Notes under the pieces: model-generated
Told to the model about the DNA's origin: nothing
The model's input: only the letters and a program-made list of their open reading frames with translations
The model's database searches: none
NCBI RefSeq assembly: GCF_000495795.1
Contig: NZ_AWGD01000008.1
Span: forward strand, 248,001-312,000
Length of the DNA stretch: 64,000 nt
Direction: 5' to 3'
From: Asticcacaulis sp. AC460
GTDB lineage: Bacteria > Pseudomonadota > Alphaproteobacteria > Caulobacterales > Caulobacteraceae
In this document: positions 33,760-41,840 of the stretch, one piece after another
Numbering within the stretch: position 1 is the first letter of the stretch
How the letters are laid out: every line of letters starts with the position of its first letter
Translations under genes and position numbers: made by a program

Positions 33760-34829
33760 TGCAGGCTCTTCAGCTCGGCGCTACGATCGGCATCCTCGGC
33801 GACGGCCAGTTGGGCCGTATGCTCAGTCAGGCGGCCTCGCGCCTGGGCTTCAAGGTCGTGACCTTCGGGCCCGACGCGGAATCGCCGGCCGCCCAGGTGT
33901 CGCTGGCCTCCAAGGTCGCCGCCTATACCGACGAAGCCGTTCTGGCGCGCCTGGCCGAACGCTGCGACGTCATCACCTTCGAATTCGAGAACGTCCCGGC
34001 GTCGAGCCTTGACTACCTGGTCGGCCTCGGTGCAACCGTTGCACCATCTTCCAAGGCGCTGCGCATCACCCAGGACCGCGTCTTTGAAAAGAGCTTCGCG
34101 CGCGAACAGGGCGTCGGCACGGTCGACTTCCGCGCCATCGACAGCCTGGACGACCTGAAGGCCGCCGTGGCCGAACTGGGCGTGCCGTCGCTGCTCAAGA
34201 CCCGCCGCGAAGGCTATGACGGCAAGGGCCAGGTATGGATCAAGTCAACGGACGATATCGCCGAAGCCTTTAACAGCCTGAACGGCCGCCCGTCGATCCT
34301 GGAAGCCAAGGCAGACTTCACGCGCGAGATTTCCGTCGTCGCGGCGCGTGGCTGGGACGGGACGGTCTCGACCTTCCCGATCGGCGAGAACCACCATGTC
34401 GGCGGCATCCTGTCGACCACCCTGGCGCCGGCCCAGATCGCCGCTGAAACGGTGGCCAGGGCGCATGACATTGCCCGCAAGGTGCTTGAAGGGCTCGACT
34501 ATGTCGGTGTCCTGGCGGTGGAACTGTTCGTGCTCCCAGGCGGCGACGTCCTGCTGAACGAGATCGCGCCGCGCGTCCACAATTCCGGCCACTGGACCCA
34601 GGACGGCTGCCTCTGTGACCAGTTCGAACAGCATATCCGCGCTGTCGTTGGCTGGCCGCTGGGCGATACCACGGCGCGTTGCACGGTCGAGATGACCAAT
34701 TTGCTGGGCGCCGACATCCTGGACTGGCCGCGACTGTCGGCCGAAGCCCGGGCGCGCCTCTATGTCTACGGCAAGGACGACCCCAGACCCGGCCGCAAGA
34801 TGGGCCATATCAACCGGATCAAGAGCTGA
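33759..34829 (+). CDS. purK: N5-carboxyaminoimidazole ribonucleotide synthase
   Basis: A 356-residue ATP-grasp enzyme that carboxylates AIR with bicarbonate, feeding PurE. IGILGDGQLGRMLSQAASRLG is the N-terminal fold; LKTRREGYDGKGQ binds ATP; LNEIAPRVHNSGHWT is the metal site. Overlap of its start with purE and of its stop with the yciI gene (TGATG at both ends) makes this a tight three-gene unit. Confidence 0.96.
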   Translation: MQALQLGATIGILGDGQLGRMLSQAASRLGFKVVTFGPDAESPAAQVSLASKVAAYTDEAVLARLAERCDVITFEFENVPASSLDYLVGLGATVAPSSKALRITQDRVFEKSFAREQGVGTVDFRAIDSLDDLKAAVAELGVPSLLKTRREGYDGKGQVWIKSTDDIAEAFNSLNGRPSILEAKADFTREISVVAARGWDGTVSTFPIGENHHVGGILSTTLAPAQIAAETVARAHDIARKVLEGLDYVGVLAVELFVLPGGDVLLNEIAPRVHNSGHWTQDGCLCDQFEQHIRAVVGWPLGDTTARCTVEMTNLLGADILDWPRLSAEARARLYVYGKDDPRPGRKMGHINRIKS

Positions 34830-35113
34830 TGATTATCGCACTGCTGACCTACAAGGTGTCCACGGAAGAACTAGACCAGTATATCGACGCCCACCGCGAC
34901 TGGCTGAAAGAGTCGATTGCGGCCGGCCGTCTGCTGGCGGCGGGGCGCAAGGTGCCGCGCACCGGGGGTATGTTGCTGGCGCGCGGCGAACTGGACGAGG
35001 TCAAGGCCTGGGCCGCCACCGACCCGTTCGCGGTCAATGGTCTGGCGGACTACGACTTTACCGAAGTCGCCGTAACCCTGACTGCCGAAGGCCTGGACGC
35101 CCTGAAGTCCTGA
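34829..35113 (+). CDS. YciI-family protein
   Basis: A 94-residue ferredoxin-like-fold protein. LLTYKVSTEELDQYIDAHRDWLKESIAAGRLLAAG has the conserved Asp/His pair of the YCII domain, and DEVKAWAATDPFAVNGLADY the middle signature. Members are proposed to be small hydrolases or dehalogenase-like but physiological roles are mostly unknown. It begins inside the purK stop. It is directly convergent with the next gene: the stops are immediately adjacent with no spacer. Confidence 0.88.
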   Translation: MIIALLTYKVSTEELDQYIDAHRDWLKESIAAGRLLAAGRKVPRTGGMLLARGELDEVKAWAATDPFAVNGLADYDFTEVAVTLTAEGLDALKS

Positions 35114-36280
35114 TTACATCCCGGGCATGGAACTGAACTTCAGGGTCACGAAACCGACCGTGCCCTGGGGATCGCCGCCGTAGCTGGCTTCCAGTCTGTC
35201 CGGGATGCTGTTGAACTGCTGGACCACGCCGACACCTAAACTGGTGCTGTCGTTCAGCGCAATGGTCCGCATGACGCCGACCTCGGTCTTGGCAACCCAG
35301 ACCGGATCGGGCCCCAGTTCGCTGTTGTAGACCCGCTCATAGCGCAGCAACCCCGTCCATGGACCACTGAAGGCCAGGCTGTTCTCGAACAGCACGGCGT
35401 CGGCCGGCTTGTGGTGGCCGTCCTCGTCCTCTTTGCGGGCGAAGGTGAGGGTGGAATTCCATCCCCCCACCGCGAACTCGACCCCAGCCGAGGTCTTGAT
35501 GACATTCTCGTCTGGATGGAGCTGTTCCGGGCTGACCTGACGCGCCCGCGACACCTGAGCTCGCAGATTCGGTGTCACCTGCCAGGTTGCCCGGACTGAG
35601 GTCGAATCCAGCCGGACCGGATCGAGGTCGAAGCGCTTTTCATCCGGCTCGCGGCCTGTGAATTGCGACACTTCCAGTTTTAGCGAACCTTTTTCCACCG
35701 CCGCCGTGACCACGCCCATGGTGATGTGGCCGCTGTCGAGCCAGTGGTGGGTGATCGGCGCCGTCGGGAAGTTTTCACCCGATTTCCTATGCATGAAGGC
35801 GGTCGGTCCAAAGGCGAATTCACCGGGATAGCCGACCTGTATCGACGCCCGGGTTCCGCCATCAAACCGGTAGCCCACCTTCGCCGTCAGGCCCATGAAC
35901 AGGTCATGGGGATGCTGACGGTCGACCAGGTGATGGACGCCGTCAGCGGTCTCACCCGTCTGCAGCAAGAGCGGATAGCCGTCCTTGCCCATGAACGGAT
36001 CGGGCGACAGCATGGCTTCCAGGGTCAGGTCGGCCTTGTCCGTGAGTTTACGATGGGCTGAGGTCATGACCATGCCCTGCAGGAAGGTTTTGTCGCCGCC
36101 GCGCGGACCGCTTTGGTGGTCCGCGACGACGGTGACGACGCCATGGGTCATGACGTGCCACTTGGCTTCGGTTTCGGGGGCGTGTTGATGGTCGTTGTGG
36201 TGCGCATGGTCCTGGGCGAACACGGTCGCCGGCAGGCCAGACGCCAGCAGCGCCATAAGCGGCGCATAGCGGATAGACAT
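35114..36280 (-). CDS. Secreted His-rich outer-membrane-type protein
   Basis: A 388-residue exported protein: signal peptide 1-22 ending VFAQ, then a His-rich stretch DHAHHNDHQHAPE, then repeated amphipathic strands such as SLKLEVSQFTGREP and WTGLLRYERVYNSELG that fit an outer-membrane beta-barrel. More His and Met residues than usual (HRKSG, HHLVDRQHPHD, MVMTSAHRK) point to metal handling, as seen with copper-linked outer-membrane proteins, but this is inference. It is the last gene of a three-gene minus-strand unit after the COQ9 and small His/Cys protein genes. Confidence 0.6.
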   Translation of the reverse strand: MSIRYAPLMALLASGLPATVFAQDHAHHNDHQHAPETEAKWHVMTHGVVTVVADHQSGPRGGDKTFLQGMVMTSAHRKLTDKADLTLEAMLSPDPFMGKDGYPLLLQTGETADGVHHLVDRQHPHDLFMGLTAKVGYRFDGGTRASIQVGYPGEFAFGPTAFMHRKSGENFPTAPITHHWLDSGHITMGVVTAAVEKGSLKLEVSQFTGREPDEKRFDLDPVRLDSTSVRATWQVTPNLRAQVSRARQVSPEQLHPDENVIKTSAGVEFAVGGWNSTLTFARKEDEDGHHKPADAVLFENSLAFSGPWTGLLRYERVYNSELGPDPVWVAKTEVGVMRTIALNDSTSLGVGVVQQFNSIPDRLEASYGGDPQGTVGFVTLKFSSMPGM

Positions 36281-36317
36281 GGATATCTCCTTGAAAAACG
36301 TCAGAATCGAAGCGGAT

Positions 36318-36608
36318 TCAAACGTGTTTCGGAGGTCGTGGCTCGGCAGCGGGTGTCAGGCCGACGGGAAGGCTTTCGGGGGCGGATGAGAGCCGCAGGT
36401 CCATCTTGACGGGCTGTGACCAGACCATCGGCGTCGGCAAATCCAGGGATGCGTGGTGGGCACAGCATGCCATGACGGTCTTGACCGGCTTATCGTGGGA
36501 GCTGTCGCCATGGCAGGGCGGCGTGTCGGTTGTGGGCATGGCGTGTGCCGAGACGCTGATCCCGAAGAGCAGCCATATCGCTGCGAAAAGAATCCGCAGG
36601 ATCTTCAC
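36318..36608 (-). CDS. Small exported Cys/His-rich protein
   Basis: A 96-residue protein with a hydrophobic N-terminal segment ILFAAIWLLFGISVSAHA that is probably a cleaved signal peptide. The mature part has CHGDSSHDKP and MACCAHH, a dense set of Cys and His that could bind metal; the rest is Pro-rich. It starts with GTG in a GTGA overlap with the COQ9 gene stop and ends 37 bases before the outer-membrane gene, so all three are likely one transcript. Related small proteins accompany copper-resistance genes, but I cannot confirm that here. Confidence 0.55.
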   Translation of the reverse strand: MKILRILFAAIWLLFGISVSAHAMPTTDTPPCHGDSSHDKPVKTVMACCAHHASLDLPTPMVWSQPVKMDLRLSSAPESLPVGLTPAAEPRPPKHV

Positions 36609-37258
36609 AGGTTGGCGTCCTGACCGAAGCAGAGTTTTCCGAGGCTCTGGGCCAGGTTCAGCACAATCTCTTCCGGCTTGGCGGGCAATTGCGCCTTGAA
36701 CTTTTCGTAGGCCATGACCGAGTCGATATTGCGCTGGATCTGGTCCAGTTGGGCGTCGCGGCCCTGGCTTAGGCGCGTCATCAGCGCCGTCGACAGGATG
36801 CCGCAGACGATGATTCGCTTCGAATAGTGATTCTCATCCAACGCCTTGTCGCCGGCCAGGACCCAGATACGGTCGGCAGTCGCCCATAGCAGGCGATGGA
36901 ACAGCGCCGCGTGGTGGGGCAGGGCGAAGAAACCCATCAGACGTTTGGCCAGGCGCTCGTCCATGGCGGCGGAATCCAGGCGCAGATTGAGCAGGTGGGC
37001 GATCTTCTCGCGAATCTTCAGGCCGTCGACCGTGGCCGTATCCAGGACGGCATCATGGCTGCGCCAGAGGATGGCGGCAATGTCCGACGCGCCATTGGGC
37101 GCGATCAGGTCACGCATGCCGTCGTCCAGGTTCAGCGTCCGAGCGCCGGCCTCCAGGCTGCTGCGGTTCAGGCCCATGTCCGGCACGAAATGCGCCACGG
37201 CCTGGGCCAGGCGGGATTCGGCATCCTTGAGATCGGAGAAGGGGGCTTGCGCGCTCAT
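36605..37258 (-). CDS. COQ9-family ubiquinone-biosynthesis protein (rpsU-divergent)
   Basis: A 217-residue protein of the COQ9 family, whose eukaryotic member binds lipids and presents ubiquinone intermediates to COQ7. SLEAGARTLNLDDGMRDLI recalls the TetR-like N-terminal helices, and MGFFALPHHAALFHRLLWATADRIWVLAGD is the conserved core. This family is known as the one transcribed divergently from rpsU, which is exactly the arrangement here. I use ATG 37258; a GTG at 37285 in frame would add nine residues. Neither has a strong ribosome-binding site. It heads the unit with two possible metal-binding exported proteins. Confidence 0.85.
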   Translation of the reverse strand: MSAQAPFSDLKDAESRLAQAVAHFVPDMGLNRSSLEAGARTLNLDDGMRDLIAPNGASDIAAILWRSHDAVLDTATVDGLKIREKIAHLLNLRLDSAAMDERLAKRLMGFFALPHHAALFHRLLWATADRIWVLAGDKALDENHYSKRIIVCGILSTALMTRLSQGRDAQLDQIQRNIDSVMAYEKFKAQLPAKPEEIVLNLAQSLGKLCFGQDANL

Positions 37259-37518
37259 AGGATTAGGATAGTCGCTGTGCGGCACGGCGCCAAGGGTGGA
37301 AAATGTCGCAGGCCGGGTGAAAACCCGGAAAAACGCTGCCTAAACTCCCTTTTAACGCAAGCTTCGTATGGACATGCCCCAGGCTCTGATGTATGGGCAT
37401 GCGACCTTCCCGCAGACCGACCGGTTTGCGGGCTTAACTTTTTATTCGACTGAGATGCCATTCCACGCCGGGACGGCAGCTATGGCATCAGTCCCGAACC
37501 CTGAATGGAGAGAGACCT

Positions 37519-37752
37519 CTGGTACAGATTTTCGTCCGTGACAACAACGTCGATCAGGCCCTGAAGGCCCTGAAGAAGAAGATGCAACGTGAAGGTTCGT
37601 TCCGTGAAATGAAGCGCCACGTGCACTACGAAAAGCCCTCCGAGAAGCGCGCCCGCCAGCAGGCTGAAGCTGTACGCCGCGCCCGTAAGCTGGCCCGCAA
37701 GCGCATCCAGCGTGAAGGTGGTATCACCGCGGCCCGTCCGGCCAAGGCTTAG
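37519..37752 (+). CDS. rpsU: 30S ribosomal protein S21, with CTG start codon
   Basis: A 77-residue basic protein [20 protein letters not shown]... that matches S21 throughout, including [20 protein letters not shown] and the Arg/Lys-rich helix [11 protein letters not shown]21 binds the 30S subunit near the anti-Shine-Dalgarno helix and promotes initiation. No ATG, GTG or TTG exists in this frame before the conserved start; the codon in the expected position is CTG at 37519, preceded by GGAGAGAG at proper distance. Divergent from the COQ9 gene and followed by a rho-independent terminator. Confidence 0.9.
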   Translation: MVQIFVRDNNVDQALKALKKKMQREGSFREMKRHVHYEKPSEKRARQQAEAVRRARKLARKRIQREGGITAARPAKA

Positions 37753-37796
37753 GTTAAAGTCACGGCTTGCCAAGGTCACACTTGAAAGCCACTCCG

Positions 37797-37831
37797 AAAA
37801 GGCGTTGAAGGGAAACCTTCGACGCCTTTTT
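37797..37831 (+). terminator. Rho-independent terminator of rpsU
   Basis: AAAAGGCGTTGAAGG pairs with CCTTCGACGCCTTTT (one G-U pair) around a GAAA tetraloop, ending in TTTTT. It lies 44 bases past the rpsU stop and 15 bases before the thioesterase start. The A-run on the 5' side means it could also work on the other strand. Confidence 0.9.
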
Positions 37832-37845
37832 CATTTGGATTCGTT

Positions 37846-38223
37846 ATGGACACACCCGATCCCGCCGACCTCGCTATCCTGACCACCGCCATGCCGGCCG
37901 ACACCAATCCGTCGGGCGACATCTTCGGCGGTTGGCTGATGGCCCAGATGGACCTGGCGGCCGGCAATGTCGCAGCCCGAACGTCGCGCGGCCGGGTGGC
38001 CACCATTGCCGTCGACGGCATGGTGTTTCTTACGCCGGTCAAGGTGGGTGACGAGGTCAGTGTCTATGCCAGGGTGATCTCTGTCGGCCGCACCTCGATG
38101 AAGCTGGACGTCAAGGCCTATCGGCGTATGCGCGACAGCGACACCCGCATTCCGGTCACCGAAGGCACCTTCACCTTCGTGGCCATCGACGCCAATGGCC
38201 GGTCGCGGCCGGTTGAAGGCTGA
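37846..38223 (+). CDS. YciA-type acyl-CoA thioesterase (hotdog fold)
   Basis: A 125-residue hotdog thioesterase. NPSGDIFGGWLMAQMDLAAGNVA carries the acyl-CoA signature with the catalytic Asp/Asn region, and VKVGDEVSVYARVISVGRTSMKLDV the second half. YciA-type enzymes hydrolyse a broad range of acyl-CoAs in the cytosol. It begins right after the rpsU terminator; the space between them is too short for a full promoter, so some expression may come from read-through. Confidence 0.9.
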   Translation: MDTPDPADLAILTTAMPADTNPSGDIFGGWLMAQMDLAAGNVAARTSRGRVATIAVDGMVFLTPVKVGDEVSVYARVISVGRTSMKLDVKAYRRMRDSDTRIPVTEGTFTFVAIDANGRSRPVEG

Positions 38224-38344
38224 CGAGTCGGGGATGGAATTGCACGCCTGAAACTACCCCCTTTCGTCTGACTAAAATTGTGTTAAGAATGCGTCAAACT
38301 CCCTGAAGGGGAGATAAGCCGACAACAGGCCCGGGGTAGCATAC

Positions 38345-38827
38345 ATGGTAAGATCGACCTTCTTCAGCCGTTTCCAGGAATGGCTCTCCGAGTGGGACGA
38401 AACCAAGACCCGTCAGTCTCTTATCGTCGTCCTGGCCGTATTGATCGGGCTTCTGGTCGGACTGATCATCTACACCGGTATCAACTATTTCTTCCTCGGA
38501 CCGCTGACCGATATGCGCGACAAGGAGCAACTTGTCGCCATCTACAAGACCATGACGTTGGCCGATTTCATTCCCGATGTCGTGGCGTGGGTCTCGGGAA
38601 CCCTGGCCGGTGGTTATACGGCTGTGCGGATCGCCAAGCTGGGTCAGTTCCCGGCCTGGATCGTCGGCGTCCTGCTGTTCGCCTTCTATGCCGTCGGCAT
38701 GGTCGGATTGCCCAATCCGATCTGGTTCGTCCTGCTGTGCCCGGCTTCGGTCGCCGCCTGCGCTTACGGCGCCGGCTGGCTGGGGATGTACATTACCGTC
38801 CAACGCGAAATCAAAGCCCAAGCCTGA
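38345..38827 (+). CDS. Uncharacterised four-span membrane protein
   Basis: A 160-residue protein. After a polar N terminus, hydrophobic segments are seen at about 26-50 (IVVLAVLIGLLVGLIIYTGI), 78-92, 103-122 and 128-150; DFIPDVVAWVSGTLAGGYTAVRIA in the middle has Gly-rich helix packing. No family is recognised. A weak GGTAGC precedes the ATG. Neighbours do not suggest a role. The 165 bases that follow contain short palindromic stretches such as GCTCC/GGAGC but no gene. Confidence 0.55.
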   Translation: MVRSTFFSRFQEWLSEWDETKTRQSLIVVLAVLIGLLVGLIIYTGINYFFLGPLTDMRDKEQLVAIYKTMTLADFIPDVVAWVSGTLAGGYTAVRIAKLGQFPAWIVGVLLFAFYAVGMVGLPNPIWFVLLCPASVAACAYGAGWLGMYITVQREIKAQA

Positions 38828-38992
38828 GGGTTGTGGCGGGCTGCAAACCGTCATCTTCTTGCGATACGGTGCTCACGTACAAGCTTTTAGTTGTGCTAAC
38901 GCTTCGCTCCTTGAGCACGATACGCTCCGCTCCGTTTCTCAGAAGCTAACGGTTTTCGCCTCACGATAAACGCTTAGGTCACAGCGCCAGCG

Positions 38993-39658
38993 TCATTTTT
39001 GTTTCGGGACGATGTACATGGCGGTGGGCGCGCGGTCGAGCGTGATCCGCGCTGCGTCCGGGACATCCGCCGGGAAGAAACACGGCGCCGTCGTCTTGCC
39101 CGAAGTTTGCAGTTTCAGGTTCACGGACTTTCCCGATTTCGTTGCGACTGTGCCGCTGTGCGCGCCCTCGAAACAGACCGCCTTATAGTCGGGCACCGCA
39201 AGGCTCAACAAGCCGGCCGCTTTCTTGGCGCCGTCGTGGGCTTGCTTCACCGAAGCGGCCAGAGGTGCGGCTTCCATCGATGCCGCCGGCGCCAGGTTGG
39301 GTATCAGGCGGATGTCGATGCCGATCTTGCCGTCCTTCGGTGCCGTCAAGGCAATTTCACGCTTAGCCTTGAGATCTGCGGCTGCTGGAAGTGGCAATAC
39401 ACGACCATTAGCGGCAATGTTCAGGGGGCGGTCTCCGGACGCGCCCTTCAGGACCATGGAGACACTGTTCCTGTCGACACCATCAAGCAGGAAGAAGTAG
39501 CCCATGGTGAACTGGTCACGCTGGTTGGCCGGCAGGTCGTAATAGGTCTTCAGAAACGGAAACAGCTTTTCCGCTGGTACGTTCTTTGTTTCCGCCATGG
39601 CGACTGACGCCGCCAGAACGAAGGGAAGGGCCGCCGCCGCGGCCTTTGCGAGCTTCAT
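38993..39658 (-). CDS. Secreted uncharacterised protein, paralogue 1
   Basis: A 221-residue exported protein: signal peptide 1-22 (LPFVLAASVAMAE) and no membrane segment afterwards. I recognise no family. It is clearly related to the adjacent upstream gene: both have an LPAxxRxQ...Y block, PLxIAxxGRxxPLP, a conserved xRITLxR near the end and a GxVxxxxG strand in between. Two Cys residues may form a disulfide. The gene ends at a FVPKQ-like tail. Only seven bases separate it from its paralogue, so they are one transcript. Confidence 0.6.
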   Translation of the reverse strand: MKLAKAAAAALPFVLAASVAMAETKNVPAEKLFPFLKTYYDLPANQRDQFTMGYFFLLDGVDRNSVSMVLKGASGDRPLNIAANGRVLPLPAAADLKAKREIALTAPKDGKIGIDIRLIPNLAPAASMEAAPLAASVKQAHDGAKKAAGLLSLAVPDYKAVCFEGAHSGTVATKSGKSVNLKLQTSGKTTAPCFFPADVPDAARITLDRAPTAMYIVPKQK

Positions 39659-39665
39659 GACAAAC

Positions 39666-40358
39666 CTACTTCGGAGGGGTGTCGAACAGGGCGATCGAAG
39701 CCGGCCTGGTCAGGGTGATACGCGTGGCGCCGGGAAACTGCGACGGCACGAAATAGGGCGTGCCGGCCGGATATTCGCCGTTCGCGCCCGTCTTGGGCAG
39801 GGGCTTCTGTTGGCCGCCGACTTCGACCGTGCCATCACCACCGCCGACAAAATAGACGCGATCCAGCTTCTTCAGGGCCAGAGCCATGGCGCCGGCGATC
39901 TTACTCATGGCGGCATTGCCCTGCTTGATGCCTGTGGCCAGGCCGCTGGCGTCGTAGGTCTTGCCGGCCGGCTGCGTCGAATGGACCTTGATCTTCGGAC
40001 CGACGGTGCAGGTCTTGGGCATGACCATGGTAATGGTGGCGCCGCCGTTGAGTTGATCACGCGTCGGCAGGGGCGAAATGCGGCCGTCGCCGGCAATGCG
40101 CAACGGCGTCGCCTTGCCGCCCGAATTCAGAGTCGCGGTAACCTTGGATGTGTCGCAGTTCTTGATGCGCAGGTTGTAATAGACATTGACCTGGCTGCGC
40201 TCACCGGCCGGCAGGTTGAGGAACTTTTGCAGGCCGGGCAGGGCTTCGGACGCCTTACCGATCTGGGTAACCATGTCCTGCGCCACGACCGGCGCGGCGG
40301 ACAGCAACACTGCGGCCGACACAGCGATGGCGGCCGTCTTGACGAAATGACGCAACAC
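39666..40358 (-). CDS. Secreted uncharacterised protein, paralogue 2
   Basis: A 230-residue exported protein with signal peptide 1-26 (VLLSAAPVVAQ). It is the first gene of the pair, and shares with paralogue 1 the block order LPAGERSQ, PLRIAGDGRISPLP, then TRITLTRPASIALFD. Cys residues in IKNCDTSK and PKTCTVG could pair. The regular alternation of short beta-strand blocks suggests a small beta-sandwich in the periplasm. No function is known to me, and neighbours give no hint beyond the duplication. Confidence 0.6.
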   Translation of the reverse strand: MLRHFVKTAAIAVSAAVLLSAAPVVAQDMVTQIGKASEALPGLQKFLNLPAGERSQVNVYYNLRIKNCDTSKVTATLNSGGKATPLRIAGDGRISPLPTRDQLNGGATITMVMPKTCTVGPKIKVHSTQPAGKTYDASGLATGIKQGNAAMSKIAGAMALALKKLDRVYFVGGGDGTVEVGGQQKPLPKTGANGEYPAGTPYFVPSQFPGATRITLTRPASIALFDTPPK

Positions 40359-40461
40359 GTATGGATCCCTCGATCATCGCCCCGGAATGAGCGTTCTGTG
40401 TAACATAGTGATGTTGTTGTGCCAAATTGTGGCTGAACGGCGTGTGAACGGTGGCGTACGA

Positions 40462-40893
40462 TCAAGCCTTGTAACGGAGTTTCATCGTATCGTAGCCCCA
40501 TTTGATCAGAGCCTTCAACCTGTCCCGGTCGAGGTCGGCGAGCTTTTTGAAGTAGAGGCATGAGCCTCTGGCCGTGAACTTGCCCAAGCCGTCCACCAGT
40601 TCCGGCCGATCGGAATAGCCTGTCATGATGTAGATCGTTATCTGAGCCTTGCGCGGCGAAAAGCCGGTGAGAGGCCAGTCGGCAGGCTTTTTTGAGGTAT
40701 TGGTGTACGTGTAGCGGCCGAAGCCAACGATGCTCTCGCCCCACATGACGGGATGTTCGCCGGTGACCTCTGTGAACAGGTCGAGAAGGGCCAGGCCGTC
40801 GGCACGGCGGTTTTCCGGCGCCTGCGTGGTAAGATAGTCTACAGCGCTGGCGTCAGTGGGCTTTGTCTTGGGCCCATCTTTGGAATTTGGCAT
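40462..40893 (-). CDS. DUF1801-family protein
   Basis: A 143-residue cytosolic protein. ALLDLFTEVTGEHPVMWGESIVGFGRYTY and the later FSPRKAQITIYIMTG match the DUF1801 pattern, which has a YdhG-like two-layer fold of unknown role. DRDRLKALIKWGYDTMK closes it. ATG 40893 with GAGGT four bases before it is used; the same frame is open upstream inside the neighbouring gene. It begins eight bases after the stop of the membrane protein gene and so shares its transcript. Confidence 0.82.
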   Translation of the reverse strand: MPNSKDGPKTKPTDASAVDYLTTQAPENRRADGLALLDLFTEVTGEHPVMWGESIVGFGRYTYTNTSKKPADWPLTGFSPRKAQITIYIMTGYSDRPELVDGLGKFTARGSCLYFKKLADLDRDRLKALIKWGYDTMKLRYKA

Positions 40894-40900
40894 GGCGACC

Positions 40901-41626
40901 TCACGAGGTTTTTCGCGCCGGGAGGAACAGTTCGGTGATGGCGGCGCGCCGGGCCGGATCCAGTTGTTCCATATAACCGGCCATACAGTCCATATAGCTG
41001 TTGTCCGAATGCCATTCTGAAATAAATCGCTTGATGCCACGGCCTTCGAGCTTGTGTTGAAGGCCTTGCAGGGCGGCGTACCATTCCCGTGCCTGTGGGC
41101 GGGGCGCGAGGCCCGTCGTCAGGTTCACGGTCTGGCGGTCCTGAAACTGGATGACGTAACCGATCTCGAAGGTGTTGGCGCTTTGGCTGCAGGAGACCTG
41201 GATCTCGCTCGCCTTGGCGAGGTCGAAATTCTGGTAGAGCGGATTCAACCGGTCGGGCTCACGGGTGACGATCCGGTCAGTGTAGACGGCTGTGCCGCCG
41301 GTAACGTCCATGGCGAGCGCCGACGTGATCATGACAGCGGCCAGGATGACGTGGCCCCTCATCCAGGCGTTGCTGCGGGTGAGGCGGGTAAAGCGGACCA
41401 GGCCTAGGAAAACAACCGCATACAGACTGAGGGCGACGACGCTGTAGAGCGATACGACGGGCCACCAGACGATGGGATTTGCCGGTAGCGTATGGGGAAA
41501 CAGCGAGAGGTGGCCGAGGAGGTGGAACGGCCCGATCAGCAGGTAGAGGACGTAGAGGGCCAGGATGATCCAGAAGCCCCAGACGGTAAAGATGTGTCGC
41601 GGTTGTGTGCCCATGCCCGTTCCCAT
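40901..41626 (-). CDS. Uncharacterised membrane protein
   Basis: A 241-residue protein with three or four N-terminal hydrophobic segments (about 16-37, 52-78 and 90-107) and a soluble C-terminal domain from residue ~115 containing two or three Cys. No family is recognised. The N terminus has a second in-frame ATG at codon 5 with similar support. It lies between the HigA-like fragment upstream and the DUF1801 gene downstream; all three run in the same direction with small gaps. Confidence 0.5.
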   Translation of the reverse strand: MGTGMGTQPRHIFTVWGFWIILALYVLYLLIGPFHLLGHLSLFPHTLPANPIVWWPVVSLYSVVALSLYAVVFLGLVRFTRLTRSNAWMRGHVILAAVMITSALAMDVTGGTAVYTDRIVTREPDRLNPLYQNFDLAKASEIQVSCSQSANTFEIGYVIQFQDRQTVNLTTGLAPRPQAREWYAALQGLQHKLEGRGIKRFISEWHSDNSYMDCMAGYMEQLDPARRAAITELFLPARKTS

Positions 41627-41644
41627 GCAGGAAACGGACCAGCA

Positions 41645-41806
41645 TCAATCCTCGGGGAAGTGGTCGTCCTCGTAGGCGGCGATGAGGTCGAGGAGGGCCT
41701 GCAGTTCGTCACCCATGGGCGTGCCGGGTTGGGCGCCGGTTATGGCCTCGAGCCGCTTGAGCGCCGCCTGGTACTCTGCATCTGTTCGTAGGAATTCATA
41801 CTGCAT
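41645..41806 (-). CDS. Short HigA-antitoxin-like N-terminal fragment
   Basis: A 53-residue reading frame beginning MQYEFLRTDAEYQAALKRLE and containing GTPMGDELQALLDLIAAYED and HFP near its end. This is the typical N-terminal part of HigA-type antitoxins, where GTPEGD and AYEDxHYP are strongly conserved before the helix-turn-helix domain; here the protein stops right at the end of that part, so the DNA-binding domain is missing. No HigB toxin is adjacent. It may be a remnant or a genuine mini-protein. A G/C-rich hairpin lies between it and the upstream pntB stop. Confidence 0.65.
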   Translation of the reverse strand: MQYEFLRTDAEYQAALKRLEAITGAQPGTPMGDELQALLDLIAAYEDDHFPED

Positions 41807-41818
41807 GTTATGGGGTCA

Positions 41819-41836
41819 AGGGGGGCTTGCCCCCCT
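41819..41836. promoter_or_regulatory. GC hairpin between pntB and the HigA-like fragment
   Basis: AGGGGGGC and GCCCCCCT pair across a tiny loop immediately downstream of the pntB stop on the minus strand. There is no T-run after it, so it is not a standard terminator; it may slow or process the transcript before the downstream genes. Confidence 0.4.
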
Positions 41837-41840
41837 CGCC

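Noticed and set aside
40894-41040. A longer N terminus for the DUF1801 gene
   Set aside because: The upstream in-frame codons overlap the neighbouring membrane protein gene, and the ATG at 40893 has a good Shine-Dalgarno sequence.
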